In this document: piece after piece, positions 21,524 through 31,688 of the stretch
Position numbering within the stretch: position 1 is the stretch's first letter
How the letters are laid out: each line of letters begins with the position of its first letter
Origin: Desulfovibrio sp.
GTDB lineage: Bacteria > Desulfobacterota > Desulfovibrionia > Desulfovibrionales > Desulfovibrionaceae
Length of the DNA stretch: 64,000 nucleotides
Direction: 5' to 3'
NCBI GenBank assembly: GCA_017528345.1
Contig: JAFXOX010000046.1
Span: 62,001-126,000 of the forward strand
Notes under the pieces: model-generated
What the model was told of the DNA's origin: nothing
Seen by the model: the letters and a program-made list of their open reading frames with translations, nothing else
Database searches by the model: none
Translations under genes and position numbers: made by a program

Positions 21524-22804
21524 ATGGCTGAAAATCTCAAGGCAATGTATTCCACTATCGTGGCAGATTCCTTCCCGGACACATTAACCATTCTGCTGGG
21601 CGAGCAGAAACTGGTCTACAAAAAACGGGTCTGGACCCTAGACGGTGAGGTCAAGGGTCTGCGTTACGGCGAGAACCCTGATCAGCCAGCGGCGCTCTAT
21701 GCCTTACACGAGGGAAGTCTTTCCATTGGTGGCATAACTTGGCGTGGTCCGGGCAATGCTCTTGTTTCCGCCATGGATGAAAAGCAGATGATTCAGGCAG
21801 GCAAGCATCCCGGCAAAACCAATCTCACTGACGTGGATAATGCCGCCAATATGCTGCAGTATCTGCATGAGCGTGCAGCAGCGGTCATCGTCAAGCATAA
21901 TAATCCCTGCGGAGCTGCCTGGAGTAAGGATGGCCTTGGAGACGCCCTGAACAAGGCCTTCTGGTGTGACCGCATCGCAGCCTTTGGCGGCGCCTGTGTC
22001 GTCAACCGACCTTTTACACGCGAAGCTGCAGAGCTTGTGGCTGCCAATTACTTTGAGGTTGTGGCCGCGCCTGCCTTTGAAGAGGGAACCGTCGAGATTC
22101 TCAAAAGCCGCAAAAATCTGCGCATTATGGAACTTCCCGGGCTTGGCCGTCTTGAAGAATTGACCCGCTCGGCCTTCCTCGACATCAAGAGTCTTGCCGA
22201 TGGCGGCCTTGTCCTGCAGAAATCTTTTGCTGATCGCATTTTGAGTAATGACGATTTTTTGCCGGCTCAGGCCAAAACCAAGGACGGTGTTGAAGTTGCC
22301 ACACGCAAGCCAAGTGAGGCCGAAATGGATGACCTGCGCTTTGCCTGGGCTGTTGAAAGCTGCGTCACCTCCAATTCCGTGATCTTCGCTCGTGACGGCG
22401 CAACCTGCGCCATTGGTACAGGAGAGCAGGACCGCGTAGGTTGTGTGGAGCTTGCCATTCACAAGGCCTATACCAAATACGCCGATGTCCTGGCCTTCAA
22501 AGAACTCGAGCTCTCGCTCTATGAGTTGAAGCAAAAGGCCAGCTCTGATCCGAAGATGGCCGAACATTTGGCCGATATCGAAACACGTGTGCAAAAAGCA
22601 CACGGTGGCCTTGAAGGTTCACGTCTGGTCTCCGACGGTTTCTTTCCCTTCAGAGACGGCGTCGATGTCGCCGTGGCCCAAAAGGTCACAGCCATTGCCC
22701 AACCTGGCGGAGCCATGCGAGACGCTGAAGTGATTATGGCTTGCAATGAGGCAAGCCCGCAGGTGGCTATGGTCTTTACTGCCCAACGTTCATTCAAGCA
22801 TTAA
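21524..22804 (+). CDS. purH: AICAR transformylase (PurH without cyclohydrolase domain)
   Basis: The 426-residue enzyme formylates AICAR to FAICAR in purine synthesis. Only the AICAR transformylase domain is present: GLRYGENPDQPAALY, then the catalytic Lys-His pair in VIVKHNNPCGAA (about residues 124-125), and SDGFFPFRDGVD near the end. The N-terminal IMP cyclohydrolase domain of the usual 520-residue PurH is absent, so another protein must close the ring. Two ATGs are 6 nt apart; the second, 7 nt after TAGGAG, is preferred. It precedes cbiA by 46 nt. Confidence 0.93.
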   Translation: MAENLKAMYSTIVADSFPDTLTILLGEQKLVYKKRVWTLDGEVKGLRYGENPDQPAALYALHEGSLSIGGITWRGPGNALVSAMDEKQMIQAGKHPGKTNLTDVDNAANMLQYLHERAAAVIVKHNNPCGAAWSKDGLGDALNKAFWCDRIAAFGGACVVNRPFTREAAELVAANYFEVVAAPAFEEGTVEILKSRKNLRIMELPGLGRLEELTRSAFLDIKSLADGGLVLQKSFADRILSNDDFLPAQAKTKDGVEVATRKPSEAEMDDLRFAWAVESCVTSNSVIFARDGATCAIGTGEQDRVGCVELAIHKAYTKYADVLAFKELELSLYELKQKASSDPKMAEHLADIETRVQKAHGGLEGSRLVSDGFFPFRDGVDVAVAQKVTAIAQPGGAMRDAEVIMACNEASPQVAMVFTAQRSFKH

Positions 22805-22815
22805 TTGTCATACAA

Positions 22816-22839
22816 GAGCCTGGGGAAATCCCCAGGCTC
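22816..22839 (+). terminator. Stem-loop between purH and cbiA
   Basis: A perfect 10-bp GC-rich stem GAGCCTGGGG/CCCCAGGCTC with an AAAT loop. No T-run follows and the cbiA ribosome site (AGGA at 22840) starts right after it, so it may shield purH mRNA or modulate cbiA translation rather than end transcription. Confidence 0.5.
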
Positions 22840-22850
22840 AGGAATAGACT

Positions 22851-24302
22851 ATGGCAGAGGCGCAAACAAAACCCTTCTCCCTCCCCTCTCCTGGCATCTG
22901 TATATCAGCGGTCAGAGGCGGAGGGGGCAAAACGCTGATTTCCCTGGGACTGTGCCGGGCCCTTGTCCACAAGGGTTTTACCGTCAAAGCCTTTAAAAAA
23001 GGGCCGGATTATATTGATGCGGCCTGGCTGGCGAGAGCAAGTAAAAACCCCGCAACGAACCTAGACCTTTTTTTTCTTCCTCCGCACAAAATCTGTGAGC
23101 TCGCACAAGCTTCTCTTGCCAAGCTTGACAGTCTCAGCCCCTGCTTTGCCCTGCTTGAAGGCAATCGAGGTCTCTACGATGGACAAAACAGCAAAGGCGC
23201 CTTTTCAACGGCAGAGCTGAGCCGCATTCTCAATCTTCCCATTCTCCTCGTCATTGACGTTACCAAGGTCACGCGCACAGCCGCAGCCGTCATCTCTGGC
23301 CTGACGCACTTTGAGCCTGGGCTGCGCTTTACCGGCTGTGTTCTCAATAGAGTTGGGACATCTCGCCAGGAGGCCCTGCTTCGCACCTGCATTGAAGAGG
23401 AGACAGGCATACCCGTTCTTGGAGCCATTCCAAGACTTTCGGCCAATCCCCTGCCTGAACGGCATATGGGTTTGGCAAGCTACGGTGCAAAACTTGCCGA
23501 TGACACGGAGGCAAAACTTGAGGGTCTTGCCAATCTTGTGGAAACATCCCTTGATCTGGCAAAGCTCTTGGAACGCTGCACGCCGCAGGCATCTGAAAAT
23601 ACAACGTCTTCCTCCATCCCAACGCTCCTCACAAAGAAAACAGCAGATGTCCGCATAGGCTTTCTGCGCGACGAGGCCTTCTGGTTTTACTACGAGGAGA
23701 ACCTCGAGGCTCTCGCAAATGAAGGCGTAGACCTTGTTCCCCTGCGGCTGCTTGGTAAACCGAGTGAACCCAGACTTTGGCAGACGATTCACGGCCTCTA
23801 CCTTGGAGGCGGCTTTCCTGAAGATTTTGCCTCTGAACTTGCGGCAAGTCCTGATATCAAACGTATTGCAGAGCTCTCAGCGCAAGGTCTTCCCATCTAC
23901 GCCGAGTGCGGTGGTTTTATGCTCTTGGCAAGGTCCCTGTGCATCAAAGGACAGAATTATCCCATGTGCAACGTTTTTCCGGTTGATGTGGAGTTCTGCC
24001 CAAAGCCTCAGGGGCTTGGTTACGTTCAGGCCAAAGTTCTCGCCAACTCGCCTTTTTTTACCAGGGGCGAAGAGCTGCGTGGCCATGAATTTCACTATTC
24101 CCGCTGTGTCAGGGCAGAGGATCTCCCCTACCAGCTCCGACTCAGCCTTGGCCATGGTATGAGCAATTTTCAAGACCGAGCCTTTGATGGTCTCTGCATC
24201 AACAAGACCTGGGCGTCCTACATGCACCTCTTTGCCCCTGCCTATCCTGCCTGGGCCAGACATTTCGCCCAGGCTGCCCGCCAATTCAGTCAAAACGCCT
24301 GA
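22851..24302 (+). CDS. cbiA: Cobyrinate a,c-diamide synthase
   Basis: The 483-residue glutamine-dependent amidase makes cobyrinate a,c-diamide in cobalamin synthesis. The N-terminal dethiobiotin-synthetase-like ATPase has VRGGGGKTLISLGL and FKKGPDYIDAAWL; the C-terminal class I glutamine amidotransferase-like domain has the nucleophile in PIYAECGGFMLLARSL and a terminal YMHLFAPAYPAWA. The anaerobic CbiA and aerobic CobB forms cannot be told apart by eye, but the context favours CbiA. It ends 17 bp inside the convergent nitroreductase gene. cobS lies just beyond that gene. Confidence 0.95.
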   Translation: MAEAQTKPFSLPSPGICISAVRGGGGKTLISLGLCRALVHKGFTVKAFKKGPDYIDAAWLARASKNPATNLDLFFLPPHKICELAQASLAKLDSLSPCFALLEGNRGLYDGQNSKGAFSTAELSRILNLPILLVIDVTKVTRTAAAVISGLTHFEPGLRFTGCVLNRVGTSRQEALLRTCIEEETGIPVLGAIPRLSANPLPERHMGLASYGAKLADDTEAKLEGLANLVETSLDLAKLLERCTPQASENTTSSSIPTLLTKKTADVRIGFLRDEAFWFYYEENLEALANEGVDLVPLRLLGKPSEPRLWQTIHGLYLGGGFPEDFASELAASPDIKRIAELSAQGLPIYAECGGFMLLARSLCIKGQNYPMCNVFPVDVEFCPKPQGLGYVQAKVLANSPFFTRGEELRGHEFHYSRCVRAEDLPYQLRLSLGHGMSNFQDRAFDGLCINKTWASYMHLFAPAYPAWARHFAQAARQFSQNA

Positions 24303-24864
24303 TAACCAGTTCCTCAAGAGATCGCTTGGGCACGTAGTGAACACCTTCGGCATCACGATAATAATTGAGGGAACCTGATGCAGGCAGGTCAACGCTGACA
24401 CGTTTTTCCACGGCAACACCAAGACCCAGGACAAGAGAAAGCTGAAGATCGTCAGGAATTTCCAGAAGTTCTTCGGCTTTTTGCTGGTCAAAGCTTTTTA
24501 TGATGCAGCAACCAAAGCCGCGGCTCGTGGCGGCAAGCTGTACGGTCTGCGCGCAAATGCCGAGATCAACAAAAGCCAGTTCTCCACAGGATTTAGGGAG
24601 AGCAAGACCCAGAAAAGCCGTTGGCCGTTCACCGGCAAAAGGACCTTTCCAGTCCTTGAGAGCCATGGCCCAGTGCGTCAGCGGAAAAAGCTTGGCCGCA
24701 CACTCACTCAGCACTTCCACAAAACGCACCTGCTGGGCATTACGGGCTGAAGGGGTATGACGGGCGCATTCCACGAGAAAATCCAGATCTTCACGACTCA
24801 AAGGCTTGTCTTCAGCAAAACGCCGGCATGTTCTGGCTTTTTTCACGAAATTGAGAAAATCCAT
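24286..24864 (-). CDS. Nitroreductase-family flavoprotein
   Basis: The 192-residue FMN enzyme has the family N-terminus KKARTCRRFAEDKPLSREDLDFLVECARHTPSARNAQQVRFV, the central FVDLGICAQTVQLAATSRGFGCCIIKSF and a C-terminal RDAEGVHYVPKRSLEELV. Such proteins reduce diverse electrophiles with NAD(P)H; the physiological substrate is unknown. Its place next to cobS and cbiA suggests a check for a BluB-like role, yet the sequence reads as an ordinary short nitroreductase. It starts 13 nt after cobS. The start is preceded by GAGGAGGCTTT. Confidence 0.9.
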   Translation of the reverse strand: MDFLNFVKKARTCRRFAEDKPLSREDLDFLVECARHTPSARNAQQVRFVEVLSECAAKLFPLTHWAMALKDWKGPFAGERPTAFLGLALPKSCGELAFVDLGICAQTVQLAATSRGFGCCIIKSFDQQKAEELLEIPDDLQLSLVLGLGVAVEKRVSVDLPASGSLNYYRDAEGVHYVPKRSLEELVIRRFD

Positions 24865-24877
24865 AAAGCCTCCTCAG

Positions 24878-25624
24878 TCAAAGGGTACAAAAAAGAAATA
24901 GCAGCTGAGCGAGTACGATACCCGCCCCAAAATAATCCCCGGAAATACCGCCATTCTCATGTGCTCTCTTGTGGAGATAACGGACAAGGCACCAGGTCAA
25001 TCCCAAAAGCAAAATGAACTGCCAGAGAGAAACAAACGCAAGCAAGAGCAGGGGGAGAGTAACGACAAATAGAAGAGTGCCCGCATACAGGGTTGGGTAC
25101 CTATCAAGGGCTTGTAAGACAGCAAGTCCGAGCAAGGAGCCATGATTTGGGACAGCATTTCTCGCAAGCAGGACAGGAACAGCTCTTGCGTAGGCCGGTG
25201 CAAGAATCAGAATTCCATACTGATGCGCAGCGCTGTGCAGAGAAAGACAAAGAAAATGCCCAAGAAGGACGAGAATAAGCGTGATGGCTCCAAAACTTCC
25301 GAGGCGACTGTCTCGAAGGATCTCAAGGAAGCGTTCCCCTTGCGCACCGCTACCCAGGGCATCTGCAAGATCTGCGAGGCCATCCCAGTGCAGGGCGCGT
25401 GTCAACCATACTTCAAGAACAAGCCAGACAAAGCCTGCGAGAAAAGCGCAATGAGCAATGACCGTAAAAAGCTGGTTTACGAGAAAACACGCCACAGTCA
25501 GGACGAAGCCTAAAAGAAGACCTGCAGGCACAAAATACGGCACACAGCGGGAGGGATCAGAAAAGGCGTGCGAGAAAGAAAATCGCGTGAGAAAGGTAAG
25601 CGCCTGGCAAAAATGAGCCCACAT
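24878..25624 (-). CDS. cobS: Adenosylcobinamide-GDP ribazoletransferase
   Basis: The 248-residue multi-pass membrane enzyme attaches alpha-ribazole to adenosylcobinamide-GDP, the last assembly step of cobalamin. The active-site motif ALHWDGLADLADALGSGAQGERFLEILRDSRLGSFG (about residues 72-108) is diagnostic, and five to six hydrophobic segments follow. The ATG shares one base with the rex stop (TGATG), so translation is coupled to the repressor gene. Together with cbiA it shows that the host makes or salvages cobamides. It is followed 13 nt later by the nitroreductase gene. Confidence 0.95.
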   Translation of the reverse strand: MWAHFCQALTFLTRFSFSHAFSDPSRCVPYFVPAGLLLGFVLTVACFLVNQLFTVIAHCAFLAGFVWLVLEVWLTRALHWDGLADLADALGSGAQGERFLEILRDSRLGSFGAITLILVLLGHFLCLSLHSAAHQYGILILAPAYARAVPVLLARNAVPNHGSLLGLAVLQALDRYPTLYAGTLLFVVTLPLLLLAFVSLWQFILLLGLTWCLVRYLHKRAHENGGISGDYFGAGIVLAQLLFLFCTL

Positions 25625-26274
25625 CAGGAGTTACGTCCATTCTGCGTCAAATCAAAAACAAGGCTGTAGAGGTTGCGGAAAAAATCGACGTATTCGACAT
25701 TGACGGTATCAGGTACCTTGATACGGGCAGGAGCAAAGTTCAGAATGGCCGTGATACCGGCGTTGACAAGGTGATCACAGGCGCGTTGCGCACGCTCAGG
25801 GCGAGTTGTGATAATGCCGATATCAATATGCATTTTTTCAACGCATTCCTGGATCTCACTGGGGCTCATCACCTCAAAGCCAGAGACTATATCACCGATT
25901 TTAAACGGATCGCAGTCAAAAATCGCCTTAACGGTAAAGGCAGAAGAAGCGCGGTTAATGTGGTTGATCATGGCGCGGCCAAGATTGCCCACCCCCACGA
26001 GAACCATGGGCCATTCATGGTCCACTCGCAGTGAAGAGGTAATCGACTGCATGAGACTTTTTACGTGATAGCCCACACCCCTGATGCCAAACTCCCCAAA
26101 ATAGGCAAGATCCTTGCGAACCTGAGATCCCTGAACACCACAGGCTTCAGCCAAAGGGTTGGAAGAGACGACTTCGACATTGTCTCGCTCAAAATTTTTG
26201 AGGACCTGAACATAGGTGGCAAGCCGTTTGACGGTCGCCTGAGGAATATGTTTGCTTTTCGGCTCACTGGACAT
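25624..26274 (-). CDS. rex: Redox-sensing transcriptional repressor Rex
   Basis: The 216-residue repressor senses the NADH/NAD ratio and leaves DNA when NADH binds. The N-terminal winged helix (IPQATVKRLATYVQVLKNFERDNVEVVSSNPLAEACGVQGSQVRKDLAYFGEFGIRGVGYHV) and the NAD-binding VGVGNLGRAMINH with the acidic turn AIFDCDP are clear. In sulfate reducers Rex controls sulfate reduction and ATP synthase genes. A near-consensus Rex operator lies 46 nt before its ATG, which suggests autoregulation. cobS overlaps its stop. Its ribosome site is weak. Confidence 0.96.
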   Translation of the reverse strand: MSSEPKSKHIPQATVKRLATYVQVLKNFERDNVEVVSSNPLAEACGVQGSQVRKDLAYFGEFGIRGVGYHVKSLMQSITSSLRVDHEWPMVLVGVGNLGRAMINHINRASSAFTVKAIFDCDPFKIGDIVSGFEVMSPSEIQECVEKMHIDIGIITTRPERAQRACDHLVNAGITAILNFAPARIKVPDTVNVEYVDFFRNLYSLVFDLTQNGRNS

Positions 26275-26319
26275 AATGGCTCACTTAGAGAATGGAAGCT
26301 GCAAAACACAATAGAGCTC

Positions 26320-26337
26320 TTGTACAATTTTTCACAA
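26320..26337. promoter_or_regulatory. Probable Rex operator in the rex promoter
   Basis: The minus strand reads TTGTGAAAAATTGTACAA, matching 16 of 18 positions of the known Rex-type palindrome TTGTGAA-N4-TTCACAA. TTGTGA can also serve as the -35 box, with TATTGT 18 nt downstream as -10, so bound Rex would block RNA polymerase. Confidence 0.7.
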
Positions 26338-26345
26338 GTCCTAGG

Positions 26346-26380
26346 CAAGAAAAAAGAGGACGGCTCTGAGAGCCGCCCTC
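26346..26380 (-). terminator. Terminator of the Fo operon after atpE
   Basis: An 11-position stem with one mismatch (GAGGACGGCTC with GAGCCGCCCTC, 26356-26380) is followed on the minus strand by CTTTTTTCTTG. It separates atpE from the downstream rex promoter. Confidence 0.85.
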
Positions 26381-26423
26381 ACATATCCTGAGCAAGATTT
26401 AGTCTTGCTTTTTCTGCGTCAGA

Positions 26424-26747
26424 CTAGGCACCAAGGGGGTTGGTGTAAAGAAGAATGAAGCTAATGACAAGAGCATAAATGGCCAGGGATTCGATGAAGG
26501 CGAAGGCCAGGATCATGGTACCGGTAATTTTGCCGCTCACTTCAGGATTGCGGGCAACGCCTTCGCAGGCGCCTTTGAGGCCCAGGCCCATGCCGCAACC
26601 GCAGCCGCAGGCAGCGATGCCAATGCCCAGAGCAGCGGCGAGGTTGCTATAGCCCATGGCCATAGGATCGAGGCCGGCAGCAAGAGCAAGGCTAGCGATG
26701 CCCAGAAGGGCGACTGTGTTCAGCACGATGAGAAGCATTTTACGCAT
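26424..26747 (-). CDS. atpE: ATP synthase Fo subunit c
   Basis: The 107-residue proteolipid forms the rotor ring. The N-terminal 24 residues resemble a signal peptide ending in LALAA, which may be removed. Helix 1 carries the packing motif as [25 protein letters not shown], where two cysteines and a methionine fill the x positions of GxGxGxG; helix 2 has the ion-carrying glutamate in [12 protein letters not shown]. The glutamine of sodium-type rings is missing in helix 1, so protons are the likely coupling ion. AGGAGTGTATC precedes the ATG. It is the last gene of the Fo operon. Confidence 0.96.
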   Translation of the reverse strand: MRKMLLIVLNTVALLGIASLALAAGLDPMAMGYSNLAAALGIGIAACGCGCGMGLGLKGACEGVARNPEVSGKITGTMILAFAFIESLAIYALVISFILLYTNPLGA

Positions 26748-26799
26748 GATACACTCCTAAACGGTTATATGTTTGGGTCAAAGCGACCATTCCCGCAAA

Positions 26800-27507
26800 T
26801 TAATGTTCAGGTCCTTCAAGAGCACTCTTCAGATAGAACATGGTGAGCATGAAGAACACGAAGGCCTGCATGGTCTTGCCCAGAAGGAAGAGGGCATAGA
26901 TCGGCACTGTGCTCAGAATAGGGGCCATGGAGAAGAAGAGAATCATGACGATTTCTTCACCGCGGATATTGCCGAAAAGACGGAGAGACAGAGAGAGAGG
27001 ACGGGCAAGGTGGGATACCATCTCCAGAGGCAACATCAGCGGAATCAAAACCTTGGAAGGACCTGTAAATTGATTGATGTAATGGCCTTTCCAACGAATG
27101 ATACCCACAATATTGTAAAGCACAAAGACAAAAAGCGCCATGCACACGGTAGAATTCAAGTTAGCAGTTGGCGCATCAAAGCCGGGCACAAGGCCCAAGA
27201 AATTCATACAGAAAATATAGAGGAACATACCGGCAAGGAGGGGGGTATAGAAATGCCCATCCTTACCCATATTGGAGACAACAAATTTTTCTATGGTGTC
27301 AATCACCGATTCAAAGACATTCTGCAGCATGCCCGGTGTCTTTTCTGTGAGACGCTTGCGCACCATAAGAGCGAGGACAACGAGGATGGCGATGGCGACC
27401 CAGGAAAAAAAGACATGTTTAAATTCAATCAGCTGACCGCTGATGGTGATTTCATCAAGGCCAAGAGCGGTAGAAAGAAGTACTGGTTCTGGCAATGCAC
27501 CTGCCAT
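26800..27507 (-). CDS. atpB: ATP synthase Fo subunit a
   Basis: The 235-residue stator channel protein has five to six membrane helices. The functional helix contains [21 protein letters not shown], with the essential arginine in SLRLFGN, and [20 protein letters not shown] is the typical preceding segment. It forms the two proton half-channels against the c-ring. The start lies 21 nt after atpI, and the gap to atpE is 52 nt. Length is normal for the short type without a large N-terminal extension. Confidence 0.96.
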   Translation of the reverse strand: MAGALPEPVLLSTALGLDEITISGQLIEFKHVFFSWVAIAILVVLALMVRKRLTEKTPGMLQNVFESVIDTIEKFVVSNMGKDGHFYTPLLAGMFLYIFCMNFLGLVPGFDAPTANLNSTVCMALFVFVLYNIVGIIRWKGHYINQFTGPSKVLIPLMLPLEMVSHLARPLSLSLRLFGNIRGEEIVMILFFSMAPILSTVPIYALFLLGKTMQAFVFFMLTMFYLKSALEGPEH

Positions 27508-27528
27508 AACAACCCCCCGTTGCTGCAG

Positions 27529-27954
27529 TTAGGATCTTTTCGCCTGTACCGCGTACGTCACTAAGGCGACCAGGGATGCCGATACAAGTCCCGACAAAAT
27601 CGCCAATACTGGTGCAGCACAAAGTACCAAGGCCACATAAAGAAGGAGAACCGTCAGAAGAAGACGGCCTGTCCAGCGTGCAAGCACGCTCAACAGAAGT
27701 TGACTGCGAAATCCGGAAAAATCAGTTCGTACGAAAAAACGTGCCAGGGCAAAAAACGTCCAGGCCATAATGGCCGCCCCAACACCGAACCAAAAAAGCC
27801 AGTTATCCCAGAGAAAAAGCAAAAGACCGCAAAGCAATGTGGAGACAGAGAGCAGTATTTCATTGCGAACGATGGGCATCACCTGAGGATGTCCAAGGCC
27901 CATGCTCCACAGCCACTTATCAATACGAAAAACGGGACTGAAACTTAGCGTCAT
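27529..27954 (-). CDS. atpI: AtpI-like membrane protein of the Fo operon
   Basis: The 141-residue protein has four hydrophobic segments (EILLSVSTLLCGLLLFLW, WLFWFGVGAAIMAWTFFALARFF, LLLTVLLLYVALVLCAA, VLAILSGLVSASLVALVTY) and an extended polar N-terminus. This is the size and topology of ATP synthase subunit I, a helper of c-ring assembly. Sequence conservation in this family is low, so the call depends on position between atpZ and atpB. Its ATG overlaps the atpZ stop (ATGA), so the two are coupled. Confidence 0.75.
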   Translation of the reverse strand: MTLSFSPVFRIDKWLWSMGLGHPQVMPIVRNEILLSVSTLLCGLLLFLWDNWLFWFGVGAAIMAWTFFALARFFVRTDFSGFRSQLLLSVLARWTGRLLLTVLLLYVALVLCAAPVLAILSGLVSASLVALVTYAVQAKRS

Positions 27955-28346
27955 GGCTTGAGCTCTTTAGCATTTTTTTCGGCAGCCGCGCGTCTTGCCA
28001 TACGCTCAAGCAAAATTTTCGTATCACGGTAAACGTTAAGGAAACCGGCTCCAATACCGATGATCAAGAAAATAATTTTTCCCCAGGGATGACATCCAAA
28101 AAACCAATCAAGTCCATAGCCTATACCAAAGCCCACAAGAGGTCCGCTGACCATATGCAGCCCGATGACACCAGCGCTGGCCAGAGCGCTCATGCCGGCC
28201 TGCTGCTGCATAAGAAAATCCTTGAACGCTTTTTTGCGTTCAGAGATCGGTTTTTCCGAAGGTACTTGTTTGGAATCGGTCAAATGCGAATCTCTCAGAC
28301 GCTTCAGGGTGCGAAGACGTTTGGCGTTCTCTTCAGATAGGGCCAT
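27951..28346 (-). CDS. atpZ: AtpZ/AtpI-family protein
   Basis: The 131-residue protein has a charged N-terminal 65 residues and two membrane helices: GMSALASAGVIGLHMVSGPLVGFGIGYGLDWFFG and IIFLIIGIGAGFLNVYRDTKILL. The G-x-G-Y-x-L-D-W-F-F-G and AGFxNVYR motifs are those of the AtpZ/AtpI family (helical hairpin, proposed ion supply or assembly partner of ATP synthase). It is the first gene of the Fo operon. The start is the only ATG near the fold; its Shine-Dalgarno is weak. A tandem repeat region lies upstream. Confidence 0.85.
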   Translation of the reverse strand: MALSEENAKRLRTLKRLRDSHLTDSKQVPSEKPISERKKAFKDFLMQQQAGMSALASAGVIGLHMVSGPLVGFGIGYGLDWFFGCHPWGKIIFLIIGIGAGFLNVYRDTKILLERMARRAAAEKNAKELKP

Positions 28347-28379
28347 AGCAGAAAACTTTCATCCCGCAGAATGACGACT

Positions 28380-28408
28380 AACCTATACCTAAACCAAGGC
28401 TTTTTCAA
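28380..28408 (-). promoter_or_regulatory. Candidate promoter of the Fo operon
   Basis: On the minus strand TTGAAA (28408-28403) and TAGGTT (28385-28380) are 17 nt apart, 35-60 nt before the atpZ ATG. TATAGG at 15-nt spacing is an alternative -10. It lies just downstream of the tandem repeat. Modest support. Confidence 0.35.
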
Positions 28409-28433
28409 GAAGAAATGGGGAAAAAAGATGCTT

Positions 28434-28841
28434 GGATGGCGATTTTTTTTGCTTGGGCCGATCCAACTAGCAAAAAACCGAGGCATCACTCCGAATCTCG
28501 TACCTGTCGCGCAAGCTTTGCCTATTCACGTCATCGCAAATTTTGCCCTGTGAACGGATCGCGTACGTCGATGTGAGCGCTAAAGCGGACAAAATTGCAA
28601 ATCGATATTTGGGCTAAAATCGGACAAAATCGCATATTAAGGATGGCGATTTTTTTGCTTGGGCCGATCCTACTAGCAAAAAATCGAGGCATCGCTCCGA
28701 ATCTCGTACCTGTCGCGCAAGCTTTGCCTATTCACGGCATCGCAAATTTTGCCCTGCGAACGGATCTCGTACGTCGATATGAGGCTAAAGCGGACAAAAC
28801 TGCAAATCGATATTTGGGCTAAAATCGGACAAAATCGCATA
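28434..28841. repeat. Two-copy tandem repeat, 207-bp period, between Fo and F1 operons
   Basis: Copy 1 spans 28434-28636 and copy 2 spans 28641-28841. I count about nine substitutions and two or three one-base indels, so the copies are near 95% identical. The indels and stops in all frames argue against coding. Each unit holds two versions of the motif GCTAAA-CGGACAAAA-GCA, giving four in total at 28579, 28613, 28784 and 28818. Within a unit ATCTCGTAC also recurs. The repeat is AT-richer than its neighbours and lies between the F1 terminator and the presumed Fo promoter. Confidence 0.92.
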
Positions 28842-28851
28842 AATATTGTTC

Positions 28852-28892
28852 AAGATAAAAAAAGAGGCGGTCTGCAATGTCGCAGACCGCCT
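28852..28892 (-). terminator. Terminator of the F1 operon after atpC
   Basis: A perfect 11-bp stem AGGCGGTCTGC/GCAGACCGCCT (28865-28892) with a 6-nt loop is followed on the minus strand by CTTTTTTTATC. It ends the b'-b-delta-alpha-gamma-beta-epsilon transcript 22 nt after the atpC stop. Confidence 0.92.
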
Positions 28893-28913
28893 GACAATCA
28901 CTGGAAGACGATA

Positions 28914-29312
28914 CTAGGATCTTGCAAGCTGCAGACGGACTAAAGCCCTCTGTAAAGCAGCATTGGCCCTCGTTTCATCCACCTTGTCGCTTTTTTCGGC
29001 AAGCCTTTTTTCAGCACGTTCCTTGGCAGCCCTGGCGCGAGCCTCGTCGATGTCGGCGGCTTTTTCAGCCGACTCGGCAAGGACACTCAAGACATTATTG
29101 TTCATGTCCGCAAAGCCACCAGAGATAAAGACATGCTCGTCCTTGCCATTAACCCGGTAACGCAGATCTCCGATCTTCAGCGCAGAAAGGATGGAAACGT
29201 GATTCGGCAAGACACCGAATTCACCAGCCACACCAGGGCAGATGCACATTTCCACGGTTTCGCTGACTACCGTTTTATCGGGCGTTACCACACTAAGCTG
29301 CAGCGTGGACAT
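28914..29312 (-). CDS. atpC: ATP synthase F1 subunit epsilon
   Basis: The 132-residue central-stalk subunit couples rotation to catalysis and can inhibit ATP hydrolysis. The N-terminal beta-sandwich (LQLSVVTPDKTVVSETVEMCICPGVAGEFGVLPNHVSILSALKIGDLRY) and the C-terminal helical hairpin (about residues 85-132, alanine/arginine/glutamate-rich) are both present. It is the last gene of the F1 operon, 44 nt after atpD, and a strong terminator follows. AAGGAGTAGCT precedes the ATG. Confidence 0.96.
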   Translation of the reverse strand: MSTLQLSVVTPDKTVVSETVEMCICPGVAGEFGVLPNHVSILSALKIGDLRYRVNGKDEHVFISGGFADMNNNVLSVLAESAEKAADIDEARARAAKERAEKRLAEKSDKVDETRANAALQRALVRLQLARS

Positions 29313-29356
29313 AGCTACTCCTTATACTGAAAGGCAAGTAGGAACGAAAGGGCATC

Positions 29357-31671
<2,315 letters not shown>

Positions 31672-31688
31672 GTGAGTACCCTCCCGGA

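Noticed and set aside
22805..22850. Cobalamin riboswitch before cbiA
   Set aside because: The gap to purH is only 46 nt and holds a simple hairpin; a B12 riboswitch needs far more.
24286..24864. Nitroreductase as BluB, lower-ligand synthase of cobalamin
   Set aside because: Location beside cobS is suggestive, but the sequence lacks the features I associate with BluB and reads as a general short nitroreductase.
26424..26747. Sodium-coupled ATP synthase
   Set aside because: The glutamine in helix 1 and the Ser-Thr after the helix 2 glutamate typical of sodium rings are not both present.
28371..28943. Open frames of 60-75 codons within the tandem repeat, with similar peptides in both copies
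   Set aside because: The copies differ by one-base indels that break the frame, there are no ribosome sites, and peptide similarity just follows DNA identity.
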